8,627 nucleotides of DNA from Anaerolineae bacterium (GTDB lineage Bacteria; Chloroflexota; Anaerolineae; Aggregatilineales; Phototrophicaceae): contig JADLHH010000034.1 in NCBI GenBank assembly GCA_020848855.1, forward strand, positions 1 through 8,627, given 5' to 3'. The first letter of the stretch is position 1. Each line of letters starts with the position of its first letter. Below are positions 1-5,686 of this stretch, one piece after another. The notes beneath the pieces are model-generated. The model made no database searches, had not been told where the DNA came from, and was given only the letters and a program-made list of their open reading frames with translations. Both the position numbers and the translations under genes were made by a program.

Positions 1-438
1 CGCAAGCTGCGACTTCAGCAGGTCGCGAATGTGCCCCTTCGACGCCTTGACGGTGTATTCCGAGCCGAGGAACTGCCCGACGCTGCGCGCCTTTGACGGC
101 GATTCGACGATCACCAGCTTGCCGATCTTGCGCGGCAGCGGCTTCTTGTCGGCGCTGGACGCCGCGCGCCTGGTCGTGCGCTTAGCAGCCGTTTTCCTGG
201 CTTTGGTCTTGCTTGTCTTCGCTTTTGTGCTCGATTTCGCTTTGCGCGCCGGCTTCGCGACAACCTCAGGCTTCGGCAGGTTGGCGTGGGCTTCGGTCGC
301 GCCCATGCGGAACAGTGTCGTCCCACAGACTGGGCATGTTCCTTTCGTACCCGGCGTCCCGTTACTGGTATAAGTCGCGACCGGGTTGGCGATTTCGCGC
401 TTGGTCTTGCATTTCACACAATACGCTTCAAGAGCCAT
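1..438 (-). CDS. topA: DNA topoisomerase I, N-terminal part, with zinc-ribbon extension (cut by left edge)
   Basis: Type IA topoisomerases relax negatively supercoiled DNA by cutting and rejoining one strand. Only 146 residues are visible; the frame is open to the left edge. Residues 107-146 are the start of the Toprim domain: [12 protein letters not shown], with E112 as the expected acidic catalytic/metal residue, then the family motif GHIRDLL at 135-141. Before it lie about 100 extra residues. Residues 5-46 form a small zinc ribbon with cysteine pairs C7/C10 (CVKC) and C35/C38 (CPVC), ending CGTTLFRMG, which resembles the DUF5679 family. Residues 55-104 are a Lys/Arg/Ala-rich, probably disordered linker. 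Most bacterial TopA proteins begin almost at KLVIVESP. The ATG at 438 has an upstream GAGGA (about 13 bases away) and lies 20 bases after the manC stop, so it is probably co-transcribed with dprA and manC. Identification as TopA is firm; the role of the extension is unknown. Confidence 0.93.
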   Translation of the reverse strand, partial: MALEAYCVKCKTKREIANPVATYTSNGTPGTKGTCPVCGTTLFRMGATEAHANLPKPEVVAKPARKAKSSTKAKTSKTKARKTAAKRTTRRAASSADKKPLPRKIGKLVIVESPSKARSVGQFLGSEYTVKASKGHIRDLLKSQLA

Positions 439-458
439 GCGGGTGTTAGTTTCCTCGT

Positions 459-1541
459 TTATAGATAGGTTTCGTCGTTGGCGGCGCGCAGCATGTCCAC
501 GACTTTCTTGACATCCTGCGTGCGGTCTTTCCGGCAAACCATCAAGACGTCCTGAGTATCGACAATGACGAGATCTTCGATTCCGATGGTCACGGTCAAT
601 TTGTCACTGTAAACCAGTGTGTTCTTTGTGTCAATGACGAGCCGATTCGGCGAGCTGCCTTTGAAGCCGTTGCCGTCGGTGTCCAGGTCGAGCACGTCGA
701 ACAGCGCATCCCAGCTTCCCACGTCGCTCCAGCCGATATCCACCGGGATGACGGCGATGCGTTCGGTCTTTTCCATGACCCCGGTGTCAATCTGAACCGA
801 CGGGACTTGCTCCCAGATTTCGGCGAGCTTCGTCTCAAAATCAGACGTGCCGACGCTGGGACGCAGCGCCATCATCTGCTGATGAATCTCCGGCTGGTAG
901 CGCTCGAATTCCTTCAGGGCGCGGTCTGCCCGCCAGATGAACATGCCCGAATTCCAGCTATAGTCCCCCGACCGGATGAACCGGATCGCAGTCTGGGTGT
1001 CCGGCTTTTCGGTGAAGCCGCGCGCCTGATAACAGTCGAATCCGTTGATTTCGCCCAACCGTTCGCCGCGCTGAATGTAGCCGAAGCCGGTTGCCGGCAG
1101 CGACGGCGAAATGCCCAGCGTGACGATGTAGTCGTCCTGCGCCAGTATGTAGGCGGCTTGCAGCACGTCGCAGAACTTCTGCTTCTGGGCGATGTGATGA
1201 TCCGCCGTGAGCAGCACGATGGTCGCCTGCGGGTCGCGCTCGGCGATCACCGTTACTGCCAGTGCCGCCGCCGGAGCCGTGTTCCTGCCGTATGGTTCGA
1301 TGATGAAATTCTCCGGCGGGATTTCCGGCGCTTCGGCGCGCATGGCGTCCACGAACCGGCTTCCCGTCACCACGTAGATTTGGTCGGGCGTGAACAGCGG
1401 CTCCAGCCGCTCGACCGATACCCTGAACATCGAATTGCTCTCGACCAGCGACAAAAGCTGCTTGGGCAGATCGGCTCGGCTAACGGGCCACAGGCGCGTG
1501 CCACCGCCACCCGCAAGGATGACTGCATAATAGTGATCCAT
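459..1541 (-). CDS. manC: Mannose-1-phosphate guanylyltransferase
   Basis: Converts mannose-1-phosphate and GTP to GDP-mannose and pyrophosphate in the cytoplasm, supplying surface polysaccharide or glycosylation precursors. The 360-residue product is the single-domain type, without the C-terminal phosphomannose isomerase domain of longer enzymes. Visible motifs are the pyrophosphorylase signature [12 protein letters not shown]...PKQ at residues 11-28, [11 protein letters not shown] at 82-92, TADHHI at 112-117, GFTEKPD at 175-181, NSGMFIW at 197-203 and [14 protein letters not shown] at 267-280. I chose the ATG at 1541 because it puts the nucleotide-binding loop near the N-terminus and has an AGAGGA Shine-Dalgarno at 1551-1556; a longer frame back to 1607 would only run into dprA. 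The SD overlaps the dprA stop codon, with 13 bases between stop and start, so translation is probably coupled. No phosphomannomutase or GDP-mannose-using gene is in the window. Confidence 0.95.
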   Translation of the reverse strand: MDHYYAVILAGGGGTRLWPVSRADLPKQLLSLVESNSMFRVSVERLEPLFTPDQIYVVTGSRFVDAMRAEAPEIPPENFIIEPYGRNTAPAAALAVTVIAERDPQATIVLLTADHHIAQKQKFCDVLQAAYILAQDDYIVTLGISPSLPATGFGYIQRGERLGEINGFDCYQARGFTEKPDTQTAIRFIRSGDYSWNSGMFIWRADRALKEFERYQPEIHQQMMALRPSVGTSDFETKLAEIWEQVPSVQIDTGVMEKTERIAVIPVDIGWSDVGSWDALFDVLDLDTDGNGFKGSSPNRLVIDTKNTLVYSDKLTVTIGIEDLVIVDTQDVLMVCRKDRTQDVKKVVDMLRAANDETYL

Positions 1542-1554
1542 GCTGTTCAATCCT

Positions 1555-2679
1555 CTAATCGTGAAGGCGCAGCCGGCGATAATTTCCCCGTCCGTCGTCT
1601 TCAACATACCCCTGCAGTTCCAGCAGGGTCAATGTGCTCAACACCTCGGCGGCGGGTAACCCGCTCAGCCGTACCAGTTCGTCCATCGGCAGCGGCTCAG
1701 CATTCAGATGTCGCATGATCGCCGCTTCTTTCGTGCCGGAAGGCGCAATCTGTCGGGTGATCACCTGGGCTTCGACATTTCGCTGGACGATATTTAACTC
1801 GTCCAGCACGTCCTTGACCGTGATCACCAGTTTCGCGCCGTCCTGAATCAGCCGGTTCGTGCCGTTGTGCGCGGCATTGAAGATGCTGCCGGGCACAGCG
1901 AACACCTCGCGCCCCTGTTCCGCCGCCATCATCGCCGTGATCAGCGCGCCGCTCTTTTCCGGCGCTTCGGCGACCAGCACCCCCAGCGACATGCCGCTGA
2001 TGATCCGGTTGCGGCGCGGGAAGTGCCGCGCTTCCGGTTTTGCGCCGACCGGGAATTCGCTGATCAGCGCGCCCTGCCCGACGATCTGCCGTGCCAGTTC
2101 GGCGTGATCAGGCGGATACACCCGGTCGATTCCGCAGCCCAGCACCGCGATTGTGCGCCCGCCAACTTCGAGCGCTGCCCGGTGCGCGGCGGCGTCGATG
2201 CCGTGCGCCAGCCCGCTGATGATCGTCACGCCCTGATGGGCAAGCTCGCGGGCGAAGAACGCCGCCGCGTCGCGCCCGTAGGGTGTGGATTTGCGCGTCC
2301 CGACAATCGCCAGCGCCTGCGCGTCCTGCGGCGTCAATGACCCGCGACAGTACAGCGCCAGCGGCGGGTCGGGGAGATGCTTGACCAGGGCGGGGTAATC
2401 GGCATCTTCGGGCGTGAGCAGGCGGGCATTTGCGCGCTCGATCTTCTGCATCTCGGCGTCGAGATCGAGCTTCGCCCGCGTTCGAAGCAGGTTCGCCGTC
2501 GTGTCGCTGTCGAGACCGGCATCCCGCAGGCGAATTTCGCCCGCTACCCATGCCGCCTGGAGCGTTCCGAATGCCCGCGCCAGCACGAGCAGTCGTTTGG
2601 GTCCGATGCCAGGAACAAGGCTAAAGCCCAGCCAGTACTTGCGTTCGTCCACAGTGGCGACCGGGTGAAGTTCGGACAT
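1555..2679 (-). CDS. dprA: DNA-processing protein DprA
   Basis: DprA binds incoming single-stranded DNA during natural transformation and helps load RecA; it is also widespread in bacteria not known to be competent. The 374-residue length fits the three-domain form. A helix-hairpin-helix/SAM-like region lies near the N-terminus (LVPGIGPKRL at 21-30). The Rossmann-like core covers about 90-285 with AIVGTRKSTPYG at 124-135, SGLAHGIDAAAH at 155-166, then VLGCGIDRVYPP, FPRRNRIISG and SGALITAMMAAEQGREVFAVPGS. A C-terminal winged-helix domain covers about 313-370 (AEPLPMDELVRLSGLPAAEV). The ATG at 2679 has no Shine-Dalgarno, but a TTGACA promoter lies so close that the transcript is probably leaderless. 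manC and topA follow on the same strand with short gaps. dprA next to topA is a common bacterial pairing; here manC lies between them. Confidence 0.96.
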   Translation of the reverse strand: MSELHPVATVDERKYWLGFSLVPGIGPKRLLVLARAFGTLQAAWVAGEIRLRDAGLDSDTTANLLRTRAKLDLDAEMQKIERANARLLTPEDADYPALVKHLPDPPLALYCRGSLTPQDAQALAIVGTRKSTPYGRDAAAFFARELAHQGVTIISGLAHGIDAAAHRAALEVGGRTIAVLGCGIDRVYPPDHAELARQIVGQGALISEFPVGAKPEARHFPRRNRIISGMSLGVLVAEAPEKSGALITAMMAAEQGREVFAVPGSIFNAAHNGTNRLIQDGAKLVITVKDVLDELNIVQRNVEAQVITRQIAPSGTKEAAIMRHLNAEPLPMDELVRLSGLPAAEVLSTLTLLELQGYVEDDGRGNYRRLRLHD

Positions 2680-2688
2680 ATTCAGCAG

Positions 2689-2717
2689 AGCATATAGTTA
2701 GCCCCGAACGCTGTCAA
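2689..2717 (-). promoter_or_regulatory. Promoter of dprA-manC-topA, probably giving a leaderless transcript
   Basis: On the minus strand a perfect -35 box TTGACA (2712-2717) is followed after 17 bases by TATGCT (2689-2694), a 4/6 match to the -10 consensus. An alternative -10, TATATG at 2691-2696, would give a 15-base spacer. The expected start of transcription, 6-8 bases past the -10, falls at about 2681-2684, only a few bases before the dprA ATG at 2679. This fits the lack of a Shine-Dalgarno there. Inferred from sequence only. Confidence 0.6.
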
Positions 2718-2739
2718 GAGCGCGCCGCCGAACGTGTCT

Positions 2740-2773
2740 GTAGGGGCAGACCCGTGTGTCTGCCCGCCTCTAC
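2740..2773. repeat. Imperfect palindromic repeat overlapping the rimM stop codon
   Basis: GGGCAGAC (2744-2751) and GTCTGCCC (2758-2765) form an 8-bp stem around a 6-base loop. GTAG (2740-2743) and CTAC (2770-2773) add an outer 4-bp stem, with GCCT (2766-2769) bulged out. The arm GTAGGGGCA also occurs on the other strand in the palindrome at 5615-5638, which suggests one dispersed repeat family. The rimM stop (2770-2772) lies inside the right arm. On the rimM transcript it could fold just past the stop codon, but no T-run follows, so it is not a standard intrinsic terminator. Confidence 0.6.
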
Positions 2774-3327
2774 GCCCTATCTTCATCGGGCGTATCCTCG
2801 CCTGCGTTCGGCAGCAGCCCCTCCGGCAGCCGGACGATCAGCACGCCGGCATCGATGTCGGTCTTGACAATCGTTTCGTCGATCACGGGGATCAGCACCT
2901 CACCGTAGCGCGGGCTGTCGACGACGTATACGTCGTTCGCGCCCGTTTCCAGCACCTCGACCAGCGTGCCGAGTGTTTCCCCGCCGTCGGTCTCCACCCG
3001 CAGACCCAGCAACTGGTACAGGTAGAATTCGTCTTCCTCCAGCGGCACGGCATGTTCGATATCGACCAGCACGTACAAGCCTCGGTAGCGCTCTGCCTGC
3101 GTTCGGTCGGGGATTTCGCGCAGCTTCAGCAAGCCGAAATCGCCGTTCATGCGCATCCCTTCGACGCGATACGGCGTCGCCTTCGACGGTTCGGGGTTGT
3201 CGGCAAGGTAGACGGTTTCGAGTTGGGCGATGCGTTCGGGGTCGTCGGTCAGCAGGCGAATCCGCAGCTCCCCGCGCAACCCATGCGGACGCAGCACTTC
3301 GCCGAGCAGCAGATATGCCGGGTTCAA
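2770..3327 (-). CDS. rimM: Ribosome maturation factor RimM
   Basis: RimM binds ribosomal protein S19 and helps mature the head of the 30S subunit and its 16S rRNA. The 185-residue product has the usual two domains: an N-terminal RimM beta-barrel (about 5-90, with the family motif HGLRGELRI at 15-23) and a C-terminal PRC-barrel (about 97-178, EFYLYQLLGLRV... through VLIPVIDETIV...VRLPEGLL). The start is TTG at 3327: the frame is closed five codons upstream by TGA and no ATG or GTG lies between. Only one base separates the khpA stop TAA from this TTG and no clear Shine-Dalgarno is visible, so initiation probably depends on ribosomes finishing khpA. The trmD gene that often follows rimM is absent; a repeat and then dprA come next. 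The last codons, including the TAG stop, border or lie in the palindromic repeat. Confidence 0.95.
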   Translation of the reverse strand: MNPAYLLLGEVLRPHGLRGELRIRLLTDDPERIAQLETVYLADNPEPSKATPYRVEGMRMNGDFGLLKLREIPDRTQAERYRGLYVLVDIEHAVPLEEDEFYLYQLLGLRVETDGGETLGTLVEVLETGANDVYVVDSPRYGEVLIPVIDETIVKTDIDAGVLIVRLPEGLLPNAGEDTPDEDRA

Positions 3328-3328
3328 C

Positions 3329-3556
3329 TTAACTGATCTTCAGGATGATCCGTTTGGCTTTGGGATTATCGGCGGCACGCAGCAGCGTGCGCAGCGCGTT
3401 GGCGACGCGCCCGCTCTTGCCGATGATGCGTCCGGTATCCGCCTGGGCGACGCGCAGTTCCAGAATCATGGACGACCCCGCATCCTTGCGCCTTACCTTC
3501 ACCTGCGTTGGGTCGTCTACGAGACTCTTGGCGACGTACTCAATCAACTGTTCCAT
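3329..3556 (-). CDS. khpA: KH-domain RNA-binding protein KhpA (YlqC family)
   Basis: A small cytoplasmic RNA-binding protein of the family encoded between rpsP and rimM in many bacteria; in Gram-positives it pairs with KhpB and affects cell elongation and small-RNA metabolism. The 75-residue product is a single KH domain with the RNA-gripping GxxG loop at residues 46-49 (GRIIGKSGRVANALRTLL from 42). The N-terminus MEQLIEYVAKSLVDDP is typical of the family. The ATG at 3556 has an AAGGAAG Shine-Dalgarno at 3565-3571, about 8-10 bases upstream. A strong GC-rich hairpin separates it from rpsP, and rimM starts one base after its stop. Family assignment rests on both motif and position; no khpB is in the window. 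Confidence 0.93.
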   Translation of the reverse strand: MEQLIEYVAKSLVDDPTQVKVRRKDAGSSMILELRVAQADTGRIIGKSGRVANALRTLLRAADNPKAKRIILKIS

Positions 3557-3591
3557 GAGCGCTGCTTCCTTGCGTTCTGAGACGCCGATCT

Positions 3592-3631
3592 CGCGGGGGC
3601 GTTTGACTAATCACAAGCGAACGCCCCCGCG
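3592..3631 (-). promoter_or_regulatory. Strong GC-rich hairpin between rpsP and khpA
   Basis: CGCGGGGGCGTT (3592-3603) and AACGCCCCCGCG (3620-3631) are perfect 12-bp inverted repeats around a 16-base loop; a T-G wobble and one G-C pair can extend the stem. It starts 12 bases after the rpsP stop and ends shortly before the khpA Shine-Dalgarno. No T-run follows in the transcribed direction, so it is more likely an RNA-stability or processing stem, or a leaky attenuator that lowers khpA-rimM relative to rpsP, than a complete terminator. The structure is seen directly; the role is inferred. Confidence 0.6.
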
Positions 3632-3643
3632 TCGTGGGTCGGA

Positions 3644-4033
3644 TTAGCCTTCCTTCGGCTTGAACGTGCCTTCGCCATCCGCCGGCGACGGATAGCGGGT
3701 TCTGGGGCTGACCGGCTCGGCTGCCGCGCGCGCGGCTTCGGCTTCGGCGACCAGCGCATCCATCGACTCGCCCTTCTTCAGCCGCGCGAAGCGCTCCAGC
3801 GTGCCGGTGCGCTTCAGCAGGGGCACGACGGCGTCGCTCGGCTGCGCGCCGACGCTCAGCCAGTAGAGGACACGTGCCTCGTCGACGATGTCGGTCGACG
3901 GGATCGTGCGCGGGTTGTGATAACCGATGGACTCGATGATCCCGCCATTGCGCGCGGCGTGCTGGTCAGCGACGACGAGCCGATAGCTGGGCTGCTTCTT
4001 GCCGCCGACGCGGCGAAAACGAATACGAACCAT
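3644..4033 (-). CDS. rpsP: Small ribosomal subunit protein bS16
   Basis: bS16 binds 16S rRNA early in assembly of the 30S subunit. Residues 1-82 are the conserved core: MVRIRFRRVGGKKQPSYRLV, then DQHAARNGGIIESIGYHNP and the C-terminal core helix ARVLYWLSVGAQPSDAV. At 129 residues it is longer than the usual 80-90. The extra tail has an Ala/Glu-rich part (about 92-106) and an unusual Pro/Gly/charged end (about 107-129, PVSPRTRYPSPADGEG...). Tails occur in some lineages, but this end looks low-complexity and its coding DNA contains an imperfect palindrome, so it may come from inserted repeat DNA. The ATG at 4033 has AGGAG about 9 bases upstream. It belongs to the ffh-rpsP-khpA-rimM block and is preceded by a spacer with three inverted repeats. 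Confidence 0.96.
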   Translation of the reverse strand: MVRIRFRRVGGKKQPSYRLVVADQHAARNGGIIESIGYHNPRTIPSTDIVDEARVLYWLSVGAQPSDAVVPLLKRTGTLERFARLKKGESMDALVAEAEAARAAAEPVSPRTRYPSPADGEGTFKPKEG

Positions 4034-4056
4034 TTCCTTGCACTCCTGTACTAGGC

Positions 4057-4134
4057 GCTCCCATGCGATTGGTTACGGGGAGCCACTGAGACAAAATTGC
4101 TCAGTTGCGGAAGGTATTGGGTGGAGACCAATAC
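4057..4134 (-). promoter_or_regulatory. Structured spacer with three hairpins between ffh and rpsP
   Basis: Three inverted repeats fill the 102-base gap. GTATTGG/CCAATAC (4114-4120 with 4128-4134) is a perfect 7-bp stem with a 7-base loop, starting one base after the ffh stop codon. ACTGAG/CTCAGT (4085-4090 with 4100-4105) is 6 bp with a 9-base loop. GCTCCC/GGGAGC (4057-4062 with 4078-4083) is 6 bp with a 15-base loop. No T-tract follows any of them, and I see no convincing promoter here. The region could be an rpsP leader, a processing site or an mRNA stabiliser; I know no described S16 leader that it matches. Confidence 0.45.
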
Positions 4135-4135
4135 A

Positions 4136-5461
4136 CTAGCGCGGCAGACGCGGCATTCCGGGCATACGCCCGCTGCGCATCTGGCTCATGAGCTTCTGCA
4201 TGTCCTGGAACTGCTTCAGGACTTCGTTCACGTCACGCACCTCGACACCGCTGCCGGCAGCAATCCGCTTGCGGCGGCTGGCATTGAGGATTTTCGGGTT
4301 CTGCCGTTCCTTCTTCGTCATCGAATTGATGATCGCTTCGACACGGCTGATGCGCTGCTCCATGTCCTTCTGGTCGATCTGGTCACGGAAGCGGCTCATA
4401 CCTGGGATCATGTCGAGAAGCTGGGTGATCGGACCCATCTTCTTGATCTTCTTCAACTGGTCGAGGAAATCCTGCAGCGTGAACTGATTCTCCATCAGCT
4501 TGCGCTGGAGCTTTTCGGCTTCGACTTCGTCGAACTGGGCTTCGGCTTTCTCGATCAGCGACATCACGTCGCCCATACCCAGAATACGCTGCGCCAGCCG
4601 ATCCGGGTAGAACGGCTCGAAGCCGTCGAGCTTCTCGCCCGTCGCCAAAAACTTGATCGGCACGCCGGTCACAGCGCGCATCGAAAGCGCCGCGCCGCCG
4701 CGCGCGTCACCGTCGACCTTCGTCAGGATCAGCCCGGTGATGCCGAGCCGCTCGTTGAAGCCCTGCGCGATGTTGACGGCTTCCTGACCGGTCATCGAGT
4801 CGGCAACCAGTAAAATTTCGATTGGGTTGACGCGCCGCTTGATCTCCGCCAGCTCGTCCATGAGCTGTTCGTTGATCTGCAGACGACCCGCCGTGTCGAT
4901 GATGGCGACGGCGGCGTTCTGGTCTCTGGCGGCTTTCAGCCCGTGCGTGGCGATGTCCGGCGGCTTGACGCTGACGCCTTCCTCGAAGTACGGCACCTGA
5001 ATCTGCCTGGCGAGCGTGACCAACTGGTCAACCGCAGCCGGGCGATAGGTGTCCGCCGCGATCAGGAACGGCGCGCGCCCGTCGCGCCGCAGTTCGAGCG
5101 CCAGCTTGGCGGCGGTCGTCGTCTTGCCCGCGCCCTGCAAGCCCACCAGCATAATCACGTGCGGCTTGGTACTGCCGGAGAAGTTCAGCCGCGCGCCTTC
5201 GCCCAGCGTCCCTAGCAGTTCCTCATGCACGATCTTGACGACCTGCTGCCCCGGCTTCAGGCTCTTGCCAACGTCCGCGCCAACCGCGCGTTCCTTGACG
5301 CGGCGCACGAAGTCCTTGACGACCGGCAGCGCCACGTCGGCTTCGAGCAGCGCCATGCGCACTTCGCGCATCGCCTTGTCAACGTCGGCTTCGGTCAGCT
5401 TGCCGACGCGCACCAAGCCATCGAATACGTCCTGCAGTCGGTTGGTGAGTTGCTCAAACAT
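4136..5461 (-). CDS. ffh: Signal recognition particle GTPase Ffh (SRP54)
   Basis: Ffh binds SRP RNA and hydrophobic signal sequences on nascent chains and delivers ribosomes to FtsY at the membrane. The 441-residue protein has an N helical bundle (1-95), a GTPase G domain with P-loop GLQGAGKT at 107-114, DTYRPAA at 137-143, DTAGR at 189-193, TKVD at 247-250 and GDARGG at 251-256, then a Met-rich M domain (about 325-430) with the RNA-binding segment GSGVEVRDVNEVLKQFQDMQKLMSQM and a short RMPGMPRLPR end. I chose ATG at 5461 because AGGA at 5469-5472 sits 7 bases upstream; the in-frame TTG two codons earlier would be only one base from that SD. A strong promoter at 5491-5519 precedes it, and rpsP, khpA and rimM follow. 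The window has no SRP RNA gene that I can recognise. Confidence 0.97.
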   Translation of the reverse strand: MFEQLTNRLQDVFDGLVRVGKLTEADVDKAMREVRMALLEADVALPVVKDFVRRVKERAVGADVGKSLKPGQQVVKIVHEELLGTLGEGARLNFSGSTKPHVIMLVGLQGAGKTTTAAKLALELRRDGRAPFLIAADTYRPAAVDQLVTLARQIQVPYFEEGVSVKPPDIATHGLKAARDQNAAVAIIDTAGRLQINEQLMDELAEIKRRVNPIEILLVADSMTGQEAVNIAQGFNERLGITGLILTKVDGDARGGAALSMRAVTGVPIKFLATGEKLDGFEPFYPDRLAQRILGMGDVMSLIEKAEAQFDEVEAEKLQRKLMENQFTLQDFLDQLKKIKKMGPITQLLDMIPGMSRFRDQIDQKDMEQRISRVEAIINSMTKKERQNPKILNASRRKRIAAGSGVEVRDVNEVLKQFQDMQKLMSQMRSGRMPGMPRLPR

Positions 5462-5490
5462 TGCCAAATCCTGCCGAAACAGCAGCGGTC

Positions 5491-5519
5491 ATTGTAGTGG
5501 AGCAGGGGAGGTTCGTCAA
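5491..5519 (-). promoter_or_regulatory. Strong sigma70-type promoter of ffh-rpsP-khpA-rimM
   Basis: On the minus strand TTGACG (5514-5519) is followed by exactly 17 bases and TACAAT (5491-5496), each a 5/6 match to the consensus. Transcription would start at about 5484, leaving a leader of a little over 20 bases that carries the ffh Shine-Dalgarno AGGA (5469-5472). This is the best promoter match I found in the window. Confidence 0.75.
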
Positions 5520-5559
5520 GGGAAGCGTCTCCCATGCGCATATCCGATCATTTCGCGCC

Positions 5560-5590
5560 ATTATAGGCGGCGTGCCTATGAATCACGCAA
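5560..5590 (-). promoter_or_regulatory. Possible second, weaker promoter upstream of ffh
   Basis: A perfect -10 hexamer TATAAT lies at 5560-5565 on the minus strand. The only -35-like sequence is TTGCGT (5585-5590), at a long 19-base spacing. It would give a leader of roughly 90 bases. The -10 match alone could be chance. Confidence 0.3.
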
Positions 5591-5614
5591 ATAAGCCAAC
5601 TGAATTTCGCAGAT

Positions 5615-5638
5615 GGGCACGATATATCGTGCCCCTAC
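5615..5638. repeat. Perfect 20-base palindrome with GTAGGGGCA arm
   Basis: Positions 5615-5634 are a perfect 20-base palindrome (arms GGGCACGATA and TATCGTGCCC, centred on the ATAT core). The right side continues to CCTAC, so the minus strand reads GTAGGGGCACGATA and so on, while the left flank has lost the matching TAG. The nine-base arm GTAGGGGCA recurs at 2740-2748. It sits between the flavin reductase stop and the ffh promoters. It may be a dispersed palindromic repeat, a protein-binding site or a transcript-end hairpin; no T-run follows on either strand. Confidence 0.65.
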
Positions 5639-5686
5639 ACCTGCACATCACGAGAACGACAGTTTTGCGGGATTATCTCGGCTGGC

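Noticed and set aside
807..1718. A long plus-strand open frame opposite manC and dprA.
   Set aside because: It lies antisense to manC and the end of dprA, its protein is Arg/His-rich with no recognisable motif, and it has no SD. It is a by-product of GC-rich codon bias.
3557..3590. The minus strand holds TCAG, then GCAA, then GGAAGCAGC, resembling the conserved tip of SRP RNA, close to ffh.
   Set aside because: The short stem that must close the tetraloop does not pair (only one C-G pair), no long flanking helix is present, and the motif coincides with the khpA Shine-Dalgarno. Most likely chance.
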